Source: RH-AL1 sp964243435
GTDB taxonomy: Bacteria; Pseudomonadota; Alphaproteobacteria; Rhizobiales; Beijerinckiaceae
NCBI GenBank assembly: GCA_964243435.1
Contig: CAXTFM010000108.1
Location: forward strand, 1 to 12,217
Length of the DNA: 12,217 nucleotides
Direction of reading: 5' to 3'
Part shown: positions 5,673 through 12,217 of the stretch, piece by piece
Layout of the letters: the number at the start of each line of letters is the position of its first letter
Numbering within the stretch: position 1 is the stretch's first letter
The notes under the pieces: model-generated
What the model saw: the letters and a program-made list of their open reading frames with translations, nothing else
What the model was told of the DNA's origin: nothing
Databases searched by the model: none
Program-made: the position numbers and the translations under genes

Positions 5673-7988
5673 ATGACGTCGTCCGCCACGAACCTGCCGC
5701 CCGAGCCGAGCCGCCCCCACGAGCCGGGGCGACGATCGTGGCGCAGCCGGATGCGCCCGCTTCTCGACCGCTGCCGTCGCGCGCCCGGCCGTGCCCGCGT
5801 GCCCCGCTCGACGATCGCGCTCCTCGCCATCTCCGTCGCCCTGCCGATCGCGCTGTTCGCCCTCGCCGCCGCGCAGAACCGGCGCGACGTGATGCGGGGC
5901 GCCGAGCACCACGTCGAGCGGACCACGCGCATCCTTCACGAGCACGCGCTCAAGATCTTCGAAACGCAGCAGCTCATGCTGGACCAGGTCAACGAGCGCC
6001 TGCGCACGCTCGACTGGGCGAGCCCGCGCGACGTGGCATCCCTCCACGAGCTGCTCGACCATCTGCGCCGCCTGCTGCCCCAAGTCGTCGACATCCTGGT
6101 GACGGATGCCGACGGCCACGTCCGCGCCAGCAGCCGGCAAGTGACGCCGGACCCCTCGCTCGAGGTGGCCGACCGCGACTACTTCAAGGCGCTGAAGGCA
6201 TCGAACCGCGACACGCCCGTCGTATCGCGGGCGATGGTCGGCCGGCACAGCGGCCTGCCGGTGTTCAACATCGCGGCGCGGGTGCGCAGCCCGTCCAGCA
6301 ACCGCTTCGACGGCGTCATCTCCATCGCGCTCGACCAGGCCTACTTCGGCGACTTCTACCGCGACATCGAGCAGGGCTACAGCCAGATCGTGGTGCTGGC
6401 GCGCGACGACGGCAGCGTGCTGGCGAGCGATCCGCCGATGGCGGACCCGATGCTGCCGGCGGACGCGCTGGCGCAGCTGCGCGCCGACGAGGGCAGCGAC
6501 CGGGCGGTGATCCACCCGTCCGTGGTCGACGGCAAGATGCGCATCCTCGGGTACGAGAAGGTCGGCACCTACCCCGTCCTCATCGGGTTCGGCGTGACGC
6601 GGCGTTCGGCGCTGGCGTCGTGGCGCCGCAACATGCGCGGCTACGGACTCGTGGCGCTGTTGTCGTCGCTGGCCCTGTTCGGGGTGTCGGGCTTCGCCAT
6701 CCGCCGCATCAGGCTGGAAGGCAACGCCACGGTGAAGTGGCGGCACTCGGCCGCGCTGCTCGAAACGGAGATGCTGGAGCGCTCGCGCATCGAGGACCAG
6801 CTGCGCCAGTCGCAGAAGATGGAGGCGGTGGGGCAGCTCACCGGCGGCATCGCGCACGACTTCAACAACCTGCTCACCGTGGTGATCGGCAACCTCGACC
6901 TGCTGGCGCGCCGCATGGGCGAGGCCGACCCCAAGCACCGGGCGTTGATCCGCAACGCCATCGAGGGGGCGAACCGCGCCGCCAGCCTCACCTCGAGGCT
7001 GCTGTCGTTCTCGCGGCAGCAGGCCCTCGCGCCGGCGACGCTCGACGCCAACGCGCTGATCACCGGCATGTCCGACCTGCTGGGTCGGACGCTGGGCGAG
7101 GCGGTGACCATCGAGCTGCGGCTCGCCGACAAACTCGGCGCCACCTTCGCCGACCCGAACCAGCTCGAGAACGCCATCCTCAACCTTTGCGTCAACGCCG
7201 TCGACGCCATGCCGAACGGCGGGCAGCTCACCCTCGCGACGGAGAACGTCGTGCTCGACGGGGCCTTCTGCGCGCGGCAGGCGGGGCTGACGCCCGGCCG
7301 CTACGTCGCCATCGGCGTGACGGACACCGGCACCGGCATGGGCGCCGAGGTCATCAAGCGCGCCTTCGAGCCGTTCTTCACGACCAAGCCGGTCGGCAAG
7401 GGCACCGGTCTCGGCCTCAGCCAGCTTTACGGCTTCGCCCGCCAGTCCGGCGGCCATGCCGAGATCGTGTCGGAGGTCGGCGCCGGCACCACCGTCCGCA
7501 TCTACCTGCCGCGCATCGGCGGCGAGCGCGCCGAAACGGAGCCGGACGACGCAACGGCGGCCGCCGAGCCCGTCCGCGCCCGTGTGGCGGGGACCACCGT
7601 GCTGATCGTCGAGGACGACGACCTGGTCCGCCGCCTCGGCGCCGGCGCGCTCCGCGACAGCGGCTACCGGGTGATCGAGGCCGCGACGGGCACCGAGGGG
7701 CTGCGCCTGGTGCAGGCCCATCCGGAGATCGCGCTGCTGTTCACCGACGTGGTGCTCAAGGGCCAGATGAACGGGCGCGAGCTGGCGCAGCGCGCGCGTC
7801 TGCTGCGTCCCTCGCTCCCGGTTCTTTTCACCACCGGCTACAAGGCGACGGGCGGCGCGGAGGCATCCGTCGCCGACGCCGCGGTCAACCTGATCGGCAA
7901 GCCGTTCACCACCGCGGCCCTCGCCGCGCGCATCGCCGAACTGCTCGCCGCCGCCCCGCAACCGCTGGAGCACAGCGCGGTCGCCTGA
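5673..7988 (+). CDS. Membrane-bound hybrid sensor histidine kinase with periplasmic Cache-like domain and C-terminal receiver
   Basis: A 771-residue signalling protein. An Arg-rich N-terminus (1-45) leads into a first membrane helix (about 47-67). A periplasmic region of about 255 residues follows, with double-Cache (PDC) features such as VADRDYFKALKA and DGVISIALDQAYF. A second helix (about 323-344, GLVALLSSLALFGVSGFAI) leads through a short coiled region to HisKA, with the phospho-accepting His395 in GGIAHDFNN. The ATPase domain shows the N box (NAVDAMPNGG, near 508), G1 (DTGTGMG, near 551) and G2 (GKGTGLGL, near 577). The receiver domain has the acidic pocket EDDD (647-650), phospho-acceptor Asp692 in FTDVVLKG and Lys743. 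No Hpt or output domain is present and no separate response regulator is adjacent. I chose ATG 5673; GTG 5667 is an alternative. The ligand is unknown. It lies 69 bp after puhE in the same direction, so co-transcription is possible but not shown. Confidence 0.92.
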   Translation: MTSSATNLPPEPSRPHEPGRRSWRSRMRPLLDRCRRAPGRARVPRSTIALLAISVALPIALFALAAAQNRRDVMRGAEHHVERTTRILHEHALKIFETQQLMLDQVNERLRTLDWASPRDVASLHELLDHLRRLLPQVVDILVTDADGHVRASSRQVTPDPSLEVADRDYFKALKASNRDTPVVSRAMVGRHSGLPVFNIAARVRSPSSNRFDGVISIALDQAYFGDFYRDIEQGYSQIVVLARDDGSVLASDPPMADPMLPADALAQLRADEGSDRAVIHPSVVDGKMRILGYEKVGTYPVLIGFGVTRRSALASWRRNMRGYGLVALLSSLALFGVSGFAIRRIRLEGNATVKWRHSAALLETEMLERSRIEDQLRQSQKMEAVGQLTGGIAHDFNNLLTVVIGNLDLLARRMGEADPKHRALIRNAIEGANRAASLTSRLLSFSRQQALAPATLDANALITGMSDLLGRTLGEAVTIELRLADKLGATFADPNQLENAILNLCVNAVDAMPNGGQLTLATENVVLDGAFCARQAGLTPGRYVAIGVTDTGTGMGAEVIKRAFEPFFTTKPVGKGTGLGLSQLYGFARQSGGHAEIVSEVGAGTTVRIYLPRIGGERAETEPDDATAAAEPVRARVAGTTVLIVEDDDLVRRLGAGALRDSGYRVIEAATGTEGLRLVQAHPEIALLFTDVVLKGQMNGRELAQRARLLRPSLPVLFTTGYKATGGAEASVADAAVNLIGKPFTTAALAARIAELLAAAPQPLEHSAVA

Positions 7989-8035
7989 CGATGCGTCGGG
8001 TCCCGGCCGGCTCCGTCCGCGCCGCGGCGACGCCC

Positions 8036-8755
8036 TCAGTTCGTGCCGGCCGTCGTCACCGGCATGGTGGCCGGCCCGATCGACACCCAAACGTTGGGGT
8101 CGGCCTGGGACTGGCGCTTCACGAAGTCGTAGCCCGTCTCGTCCCAGAAACGGATCTCGCCGACCATGTTGTCGAGGATGAGGTCGCCCCTGTCGGTCTT
8201 CACCGTGAGGATGGTGTGGCCGTTGCCATCCAGGTCGCGGACGATGGTCATCAGCAGCGCCTGGCGCGGGAAGCCGCGGTCGAGCAGCTGCTTGCGCTTC
8301 CACAGCGCGTAGATCTTGCAGTCGCCCTTGCCGTCGGCGGGGTAGTCCCAATGGTCGAGCAGCGTGCCCCAGTGTTCGAGGTTGCTCACCGGTTCGATGC
8401 TCGCGTTGACGCTGGCGTTCACCACGGCGAGCACGCGCGTCACCTGCGGGGTCATCACCACCTCGACGGGGTCGAGCACGTCCACGCGGCATTCGCCGGG
8501 GCGGCGCGAACAGAAGTCGGCCCAGCCGTAGGGCACGCGGGTGACGTCGCCGACGTCGGCGGCGTGCAGGGGGGCGGCGTAGGCCGAGGCAGACGGTGCC
8601 GCGAAGGCGACGATGGCGTCGCCGATCGTCGCGTCGCCGAGCGCCTGGCGCGGGATGCGGTGGTGGTCGGCGTGGCCGCGATGCGCGGCGTGGCAGGGCA
8701 CGATCGTGCAAACCAGGGCCGCGACGGCGCCGAAACGTCCGAACCAGTTCAGCAT
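8036..8755 (-). CDS. Transglutaminase-like cysteine peptidase, exported (BTLCP/peptidase C93 type), copy 1
   Basis: A 239-residue putative periplasmic cysteine peptidase of the bacterial transglutaminase-like family that includes LapG. The N-terminus has an uncleaved-looking signal sequence with a likely cleavage site after CHA (about residue 23). The predicted Cys-His-Asp triad is complete: Cys146 in GKGDCKIYAL, His180 in GNGHTILTV and Asp195 in LILDNM. Other family features are VPYGWADFC (two cysteines follow in the FCSRRPGEC loop), HWGTLLDHWDYP and a C-terminal PNVWVSIGP. LapG itself cleaves giant adhesins under c-di-GMP control, but neither a LapD-like partner nor an adhesin is in this window, so the substrate is unknown. 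It converges with the histidine kinase and has a close paralogue (9261-9920). Residues about 24-60, before the conserved core, are a variable linker not shared with copy 2. Confidence 0.88.
   Translation of the reverse strand: MLNWFGRFGAVAALVCTIVPCHAAHRGHADHHRIPRQALGDATIGDAIVAFAAPSASAYAAPLHAADVGDVTRVPYGWADFCSRRPGECRVDVLDPVEVVMTPQVTRVLAVVNASVNASIEPVSNLEHWGTLLDHWDYPADGKGDCKIYALWKRKQLLDRGFPRQALLMTIVRDLDGNGHTILTVKTDRGDLILDNMVGEIRFWDETGYDFVKRQSQADPNVWVSIGPATMPVTTAGTN
8066..8554 (-). repeat. Direct repeat unit 1 (core of peptidase copy 1)
   Basis: This segment aligns without any indel to 9309-9797, at a constant offset of 1243 bp, and covers the peptidase core from the VGDVTR to the GPAT motif. 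Conservation is strong even at the DNA level: 52 consecutive bases (8285-8336) are identical to 9528-9579, around the catalytic Cys. The repeat marks a gene duplication and a site where recombination could delete the intervening gene. Confidence 0.85.
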
Positions 8756-8816
8756 ACCGCGCCCCCGCCCGATATCAACAGTGTCGGAGCAGTCGCCCCT
8801 TCGGTCAACGCATTGG

Positions 8817-8832
8817 TTAAGCCTTAGTTAAC
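8817..8832. promoter_or_regulatory. Perfect CtrA-type binding box
   Basis: TTAAGCCTTAGTTAAC matches the full-length CtrA consensus TTAA-N7-TTAAC. The complement reads TTAACTAAGGCTTAAC, also a full match, so the site is symmetric in consensus terms. CtrA is the cell-cycle/motility master regulator of most alphaproteobacteria. The box lies about 62 bp upstream of the start codon of the minus-strand peptidase gene (8036-8755), in the only non-coding gap near it. Four TTAA bases on each side in such GC-rich DNA are unlikely by chance. Binding itself is inferred. Confidence 0.6.
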
Positions 8833-8868
8833 ATGCCCGGCGGACGATATTTTCGCGGCGCCGCGGCG

Positions 8869-9177
8869 TCAGCGCGCGACGAGACCGACGAGGAAGCGCC
8901 CGGCGATCACGCCCCAGGCGAGGAACACCGGCGCGACGATCGCGACCGCCTGCCAAAGCGGCACGTCGAGGTCGAGGACGAGCCCGTAGGCGGCGAAGAA
9001 GCAGAACAGCGGGCCGAGGACGACGCCGATCACGATCAGCAGGAAGCCACAGGCGAAGAGGTTGACGTCCGTGTACACCGCCATCGCGTCCATCGCCGCG
9101 TAAAGGGACACGATCGCCGAAACGGAGACGGCCAGGAAGACGACGGACTTGGCGATGGCGATGATGGCGGAGGCCAT
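8869..9177 (-). CDS. Small four-helix membrane protein of unknown function
   Basis: A 102-residue, highly hydrophobic protein. Segments about 4-24, 36-53, 54-70 and 77-96 could span the membrane. It has a short acidic-aromatic loop (AAMDAMAVYTDVN) and ends FLVGLVAR. I do not recognise the family. It sits between and in the same direction as the two paralogous peptidase genes. It starts 83 bp after the upstream copy's stop, with 113 bp to the downstream copy. The chosen start is ATG complementary to 9175-9177; an in-frame ATG at 9207 would add 10 polar residues. No clear Shine-Dalgarno decides between them. Hydrophobic reading frames can arise by chance in this GC-rich DNA, but the clean helix pattern and the 102-codon length without other coding claims support a real gene. 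Confidence 0.7.
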   Translation of the reverse strand: MASAIIAIAKSVVFLAVSVSAIVSLYAAMDAMAVYTDVNLFACGFLLIVIGVVLGPLFCFFAAYGLVLDLDVPLWQAVAIVAPVFLAWGVIAGRFLVGLVAR

Positions 9178-9260
9178 GGTCTCGACGGGTCCGGAGCCGC
9201 GCGGCATGCACGTTCGCCAGCCCTGACGGCATCGCCGGCGCCCGTCAACGCGCCCCGGTC

Positions 9261-9920
9261 CTAATCGAGGCGGCGGCCGCCGCTGAGGCCGGCGAGGGCG
9301 CTGCGCCCGGTCGCCGGGCCGACCGCCACCCACACGTTGGGGTCGCTCTGGGACTGGCGCTTCACGAACCTGTAGCCGGTCGCCTCCCAGGGACGGATCT
9401 CGCCGGTCATGTTGTCGAGGATGAACTCGCCCCCGTCGGTTTTCACCGTGAGGATGGTGTGGCCGTTGCCCTCGAGGTCGCGGACGATGGTCATCAGCAG
9501 CGCCTGGCGCGGAAAGCCGCGATCCATCAGCTGCTTGCGCTTCCACAGCGCGTAGATCTTGCAGTCGCCCTTGCCGTCGACGGGATAATCCCAATGATCG
9601 AGCAGCGTGCCCCAATGGTCGTAGTTGCTGATCGGCTCGATGCTCGCGTTGACGCGGGCGTTGACGCTTTCAAGCGCGCCCCATGTCCGCGGGGTGAGGT
9701 GCAGGTCGGCGGGGTCGAGCACCTCGACCTGGCATTCCTGCGGCTGGCGCCCGCACAGGTCCGCCCAGCCGTAGGGTGTGCGCGTGACGTCGCCGACGGC
9801 CGCGTAGCCCGCCCGGGCCGGCATCGGCTCCGCCCGCAGCGGCGCCGCCGCGACGACCACGGCGCAGGCGAGGAGGAAAGTGACGCCGAGAACCGGCCGA
9901 ACCGCGATACGCACACCCAT
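9261..9920 (-). CDS. Transglutaminase-like cysteine peptidase, exported (BTLCP/peptidase C93 type), copy 2
   Basis: A 219-residue paralogue of the product of 8036-8755, most likely exported: residues 1-30 form a signal peptide with a plausible cleavage site after LRA. The catalytic triad is complete: Cys120 (KGDCKIYAL), His154 (GNGHTILTV) and Asp169 (FILDNM). By hand count about 126 of 163 aligned core residues are identical to copy 1, without gaps. The C-terminus differs (GRSALAGLSGGRRLD). It lies upstream of the small membrane protein gene and may be first in a three-gene minus-strand unit. AAGGGG sits only one base before the ATG; the in-frame GTG two codons later has better spacing, so the true start could be at 9914. 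Substrate unknown, as for copy 1. Confidence 0.88.
   Translation of the reverse strand: MGVRIAVRPVLGVTFLLACAVVVAAAPLRAEPMPARAGYAAVGDVTRTPYGWADLCGRQPQECQVEVLDPADLHLTPRTWGALESVNARVNASIEPISNYDHWGTLLDHWDYPVDGKGDCKIYALWKRKQLMDRGFPRQALLMTIVRDLEGNGHTILTVKTDGGEFILDNMTGEIRPWEATGYRFVKRQSQSDPNVWVAVGPATGRSALAGLSGGRRLD
9309..9797 (-). repeat. Direct repeat unit 2 (core of peptidase copy 2)
   Basis: Partner of the repeat at 8066-8554, same orientation. The identical 52-base block is at 9528-9579. Divergence is concentrated near the middle (about 9660-9740), where the protein also differs most. Confidence 0.85.
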
Positions 9921-10167
9921 GCCCCTTGTTCGATGGGGTCATGGTGGCGGCGCCGTTCTGCCATCGGCGCAAGAAAAACCTTCGGATTCGAGCGATGCGC
10001 GTTAACCCCGGTGGAGGGTCGGGGACGGCGTTTCCCCTCGCGGCATCGTCGCGGCACGCGCCGGCAGATGGTTTACGCCGCCGCGTCGCCGCCACAAAGC
10101 TTGCGGCGACGTCGTTGCAGCGTGAACGGGTGGTGAATGCCGGCTCGCACCGGCCGAACGCCCACGA
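9921..10167. other. Intergenic region between peptidase copy 2 and the unknown exported protein
   Basis: About 247 bp without a convincing gene. It must hold the promoter of the minus-strand peptidase gene at 9261-9920. I see a single GTTAAC at 10001-10006 (a half CtrA-like element) and an A-rich patch at 9970-9978. I found no clear -35/-10 pair, RNA gene or strong terminator. Confidence 0.5.
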
Positions 10168-10734
10168 TCATTGGCGGATCAGACCGCAGGCGAGCGTTTC
10201 CGTGTGGCACTGCCCGTCCGTGTCGCGCTGCGCGATGCACAGGGAAGCGTTGCGCAGGTCGAGGCTGTTGCGGTCCGGCCCGATCACCGCCTTGAGGCAG
10301 AGCGCGGGGGCCCTGGGCTCGGCGTCGACGCGGTCCGCCACCGCGACGGCGTAGGCGCCGCGCGGCTCGTCCCAGCGCCGCACCACGGCGGAGGCGCTCG
10401 ATGCGCTGCGGTCGGCGCGGCGCACGGTGAGCACCGCACGGCCGTCATCGGCCTCGTGCGCGAAGGCGAGCACCAGCGAATAGGAGTAGGGGACGCCGCC
10501 GACCTTGTAGCCGAAGTTGACGGCGAGGTCGCTCGACGACTGGTTCTCGAGCACGGGGCCGGCCGGCTGCCTCAGCGGCTCGAAGCCGGACGCGCCGGGC
10601 ACCGGCGTCAGCAGCTGGTAGCCCTCGCCCGTGCGCCCGCCCAGGGTGCGGAGCGTGCGCGCGGCGTAAAGCCCCGCGGCGAGCGCCGCGAGCACCAGCG
10701 CCGAGCCGCCGACGAGCTTGAAGGTCCGCGTCAT
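10168..10734 (-). CDS. Exported or membrane-anchored protein of unknown function
   Basis: A 188-residue protein I do not recognise. The N-terminus (MTRTF, then a hydrophobic stretch at about 8-25) is a signal peptide or anchor. The remainder is soluble and probably periplasmic, with a beta-rich look (NFGYKVGGVPYSYSLVLAF at 73-91). Four cysteines sit in the last 45 residues (146, 166, 176, 183), which would allow two disulfides in the periplasm. The start is supported by AAGGA (complement of 10740-10744) five bases upstream of the ATG. It is transcribed away from the ampG-like gene, with a 166-bp shared upstream region, and in the same direction as the peptidase genes. Function cannot be inferred from what is visible. 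Confidence 0.8.
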   Translation of the reverse strand: MTRTFKLVGGSALVLAALAAGLYAARTLRTLGGRTGEGYQLLTPVPGASGFEPLRQPAGPVLENQSSSDLAVNFGYKVGGVPYSYSLVLAFAHEADDGRAVLTVRRADRSASSASAVVRRWDEPRGAYAVAVADRVDAEPRAPALCLKAVIGPDRNSLDLRNASLCIAQRDTDGQCHTETLACGLIRQ

Positions 10735-10900
10735 ATCCGTCCTTTCGCGGCCGACCGCCGCCCGGTCGCGCCCTCTGCTCGGACCCGCGCGCCGTCAACG
10801 GACGCGTGATGATTGCGGGCGTATGGTGTCGGCCTGTGGCCATGTCATGACGCGTGACCCCTTTGTCGCGGGGTGCGGGCGTGCCAGGATCGAGGGGCGC
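10735..10900. promoter_or_regulatory. Divergent promoter region between the unknown exported protein and ampG-like gene
   Basis: This 166-bp gap must drive both flanking genes. It contains the 9-base direct repeat GACGCGTGA at 10801-10809 and 10849-10857, the second overlapping a perfect 8-bp palindrome GTCATGAC at 10844-10851. These could be operator half-sites, but no regulator family is indicated. No convincing -35/-10 pair could be chosen by eye. Confidence 0.3.
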
Positions 10901-12217
10901 ATGAGCAGCACCGACCCGAACCGCTTCCGGCTCCGCGCCATCCTGGCCGACAGGACGCTCGCGCTGATGCTGGCGCTCGCCTTTGGAACGGGGCTGCCCT
11001 TCCTGCTGGTGTTCTCCACGCAGTCGGCGCGCTTGACCGAGGCGCGGGTGCCCATCGAGCGCATCGGCCTGATCTCCTGGGTGGCGCTGTGCTACTCGCT
11101 GAAGTTCCTGTGGTCGCCGGCGATCGACCGCATCGACGTGCCGTTGCTTGCACGGCGGCTGGGGCGCCGGCGCGCGTGGCTGCTCACCGCGCAATGCGGC
11201 GTCGCGCTGGGGCTCGGCAACCTCGCCTTCACCGATCCCGCGCGGTCGCTCGGCGCCGTGGTGGCGTGGTCGGCCTTCACCGCCTTCGCCGGGGCGACGC
11301 AGGACATCGTCGTCGACGGCTGGCGCATCGACGCCGCGCCGGTGGAACGCCAGGGGATCATGGCGGCGACCTACCAGCTCGGCTACCGCCTCGCCCTGCT
11401 CAGCGCCGGCGCCGGCGCGTTCTACGTCGCGCAATATGCCGGCTGGCGCGCGGCCTACCTGTCCATGGCGTCGCTGATGCTCGTCGGCATCGCGGCGGGG
11501 CTGCTGTCGCCGCGCCTGCCCGAGCGCGCCCGCGCGCCGGCGCCACGGCGTGCGGTGCTGCGCGCAAGCTTCGTCGAGCCGCTCGCCGACCTCGCGCGGC
11601 GCCACGGCTGGTGGCTCGCCGCGATCCTGATGCTCGTCGCGCTGTACCGCCTGCCCGACTTCCTCACCGGGGTGATGGCGAACCCGCTCTACATCACGCT
11701 CGGCTTCCAGAAGAGCGAGATCGCGACCATCACCAAGCTGTGGGGCGTGTGGATCGGCATCGGCGGCGCCTTCGCCGGCGGGATCAGCATCGCCCGCCTC
11801 GGCCTGATGCCGACGCTGCTCGTCGGCGGCATCGCGGCCTCCGCCTCGCACCTGTGCCTCGCCCTGCTCGCCGCGAGCGGGCAGCGCACCGACCTGCTCG
11901 CCCTGTCGGTCAGCGTGGAGTCCTTCGCCGGCAGCTTCGCCGGCACGGCGCTGATCGCCTACATGTCGTCGCTGGTGTCGCCGGCGATGGCGGCGAGCCA
12001 GTACGCGCTGCTCAGCTCGCTTTACGCGCTGCCGGGCAAGCTCGTCGGCGGCCTGTCCGGCTTCGCCGTGGCCCAGCTCGGCTTTGCCACCTTCTTCGCG
12101 GCATCGTCGACGGTCGGCGTGCCGGTGACGGCCCTGTGCCTGCTGGTGTGGGCGCGCCAGCGCCGCCGCGCGGGCGCCGCCGCGGCACCGGCGGCGCTTG
12201 CCGGGGCGGGGGTGCAG
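10901..12217 (+). CDS. ampG: AmpG-like muropeptide permease, MFS family (3' partial)
   Basis: AmpG imports anhydromuropeptides released by peptidoglycan turnover for recycling, and in many species thereby influences AmpC beta-lactamase induction. The frame is open from ATG 10901 to the window edge (439 codons, no stop reached), with GAGGGG at 10892-10897 as ribosome binding site. An in-frame ATG at 10847 would add 18 polar residues and is less likely. About 12 hydrophobic segments are visible. Family features: the N-terminal LALAFGTGLPFLLVFST (about 25-41), GRRRAWLL after helix 2, FAGATQDIVVDGWRID (about 129-144), QGIMAATYQLGYRLALL, and NPLYITLGFQKSEIA. The last residues in the window are an Ala-rich tail, so little is probably missing. 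Identification as the AmpG/PAT family is firm; the exact substrate is inferred. Confidence 0.85.
   Translation, partial: MSSTDPNRFRLRAILADRTLALMLALAFGTGLPFLLVFSTQSARLTEARVPIERIGLISWVALCYSLKFLWSPAIDRIDVPLLARRLGRRRAWLLTAQCGVALGLGNLAFTDPARSLGAVVAWSAFTAFAGATQDIVVDGWRIDAAPVERQGIMAATYQLGYRLALLSAGAGAFYVAQYAGWRAAYLSMASLMLVGIAAGLLSPRLPERARAPAPRRAVLRASFVEPLADLARRHGWWLAAILMLVALYRLPDFLTGVMANPLYITLGFQKSEIATITKLWGVWIGIGGAFAGGISIARLGLMPTLLVGGIAASASHLCLALLAASGQRTDLLALSVSVESFAGSFAGTALIAYMSSLVSPAMAASQYALLSSLYALPGKLVGGLSGFAVAQLGFATFFAASSTVGVPVTALCLLVWARQRRRAGAAAAPAALAGAGVQ

Noticed and set aside
7989..8035. Bidirectional terminator between the kinase and the convergent peptidase gene
   Set aside because: GCGTCG (7993-7998) and CGACGC (8028-8033) pair, but the loop is about 29 bases, the stem is only 6 bp and no T-run follows in either direction.
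5637..8711. A 1024-codon open frame on the minus strand opposite the histidine kinase and running into the peptidase gene
   Set aside because: Its translation is low-complexity, rich in Arg, Ala, His, Gly and Gln without domain structure, as expected for the antisense frame of GC-rich coding DNA; the plus-strand kinase has complete domains with catalytic motifs.
5738..8827. A 1029-codon plus-strand open frame overlapping the kinase in another frame
   Set aside because: Arg/Ala/Pro-rich translation with no domains; it is a shifted shadow of the kinase and then the antisense of peptidase copy 1.
10001..10006. GTTAAC in the region upstream of peptidase copy 2 as a second CtrA site
   Set aside because: There is no second TTAA at a 7-base spacing on either side, so only a half-site is present.
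1..12217. CRISPR arrays, tRNA or rRNA genes, insertion sequences, phage or attachment sites
   Set aside because: Scanning both strands showed no regularly spaced repeats, no cloverleaf or rRNA-like segments, no transposase or integrase coding region and no terminal inverted repeats.

Overview
The window is very GC-rich, densely coded DNA from a photosynthetic alphaproteobacterium. The gene order bchL-bchM-lhaA-puhC-orf-acsF-puhE is the right-hand end of the classical purple-bacterial photosynthesis gene cluster. An oxygen-dependent cyclase (AcsF), transglutaminase-like cysteine peptidases of the type common in Hyphomicrobiales, and a CtrA-type site fit an order such as Hyphomicrobiales. I cannot name the genus.

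Positions 1-5603 (+ strand) form one tightly packed operon-like block. It holds the C-terminal part of bchL (dark protochlorophyllide reductase), bchM (Mg-protoporphyrin methyltransferase), lhaA (LH1 assembly, PucC-type MFS protein), puhC (RC-LH1 assembly), a 103-residue unknown gene, acsF (aerobic Mg-protoporphyrin monomethylester cyclase) and puhE (DUF3623-type assembly protein). Most junctions are stop/start overlaps. BchM and AcsF carry out consecutive steps of bacteriochlorophyll synthesis and BchL acts just after them. LhaA, PuhC and PuhE help assemble the light-harvesting/reaction-centre complex. Most striking, puhA (reaction-centre H subunit) and puhB, which normally sit between lhaA and puhC, are absent: lhaA and puhC are only 11 bp apart.

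Positions 5673-7988 (+) encode a membrane-bound hybrid histidine kinase with a periplasmic Cache-like sensor, HisKA, HATPase and a C-terminal receiver domain. It is not obviously part of the photosynthesis operon.

Positions 8036-9920 (- strand) hold two paralogous secreted transglutaminase-like cysteine peptidases (about 77% identical over their mature core by hand count) flanking a small four-helix membrane protein. A perfect CtrA-type box (TTAA-N7-TTAAC, readable on both strands) lies just upstream of the first peptidase. Positions 10168-10734 (-) encode an exported or membrane-anchored protein of unknown function with four C-terminal cysteines. It is divergent from a 3'-truncated AmpG-like muropeptide permease gene (+) that runs off the window end. 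The right half therefore looks like cell-envelope genes next to the end of the photosynthesis cluster.
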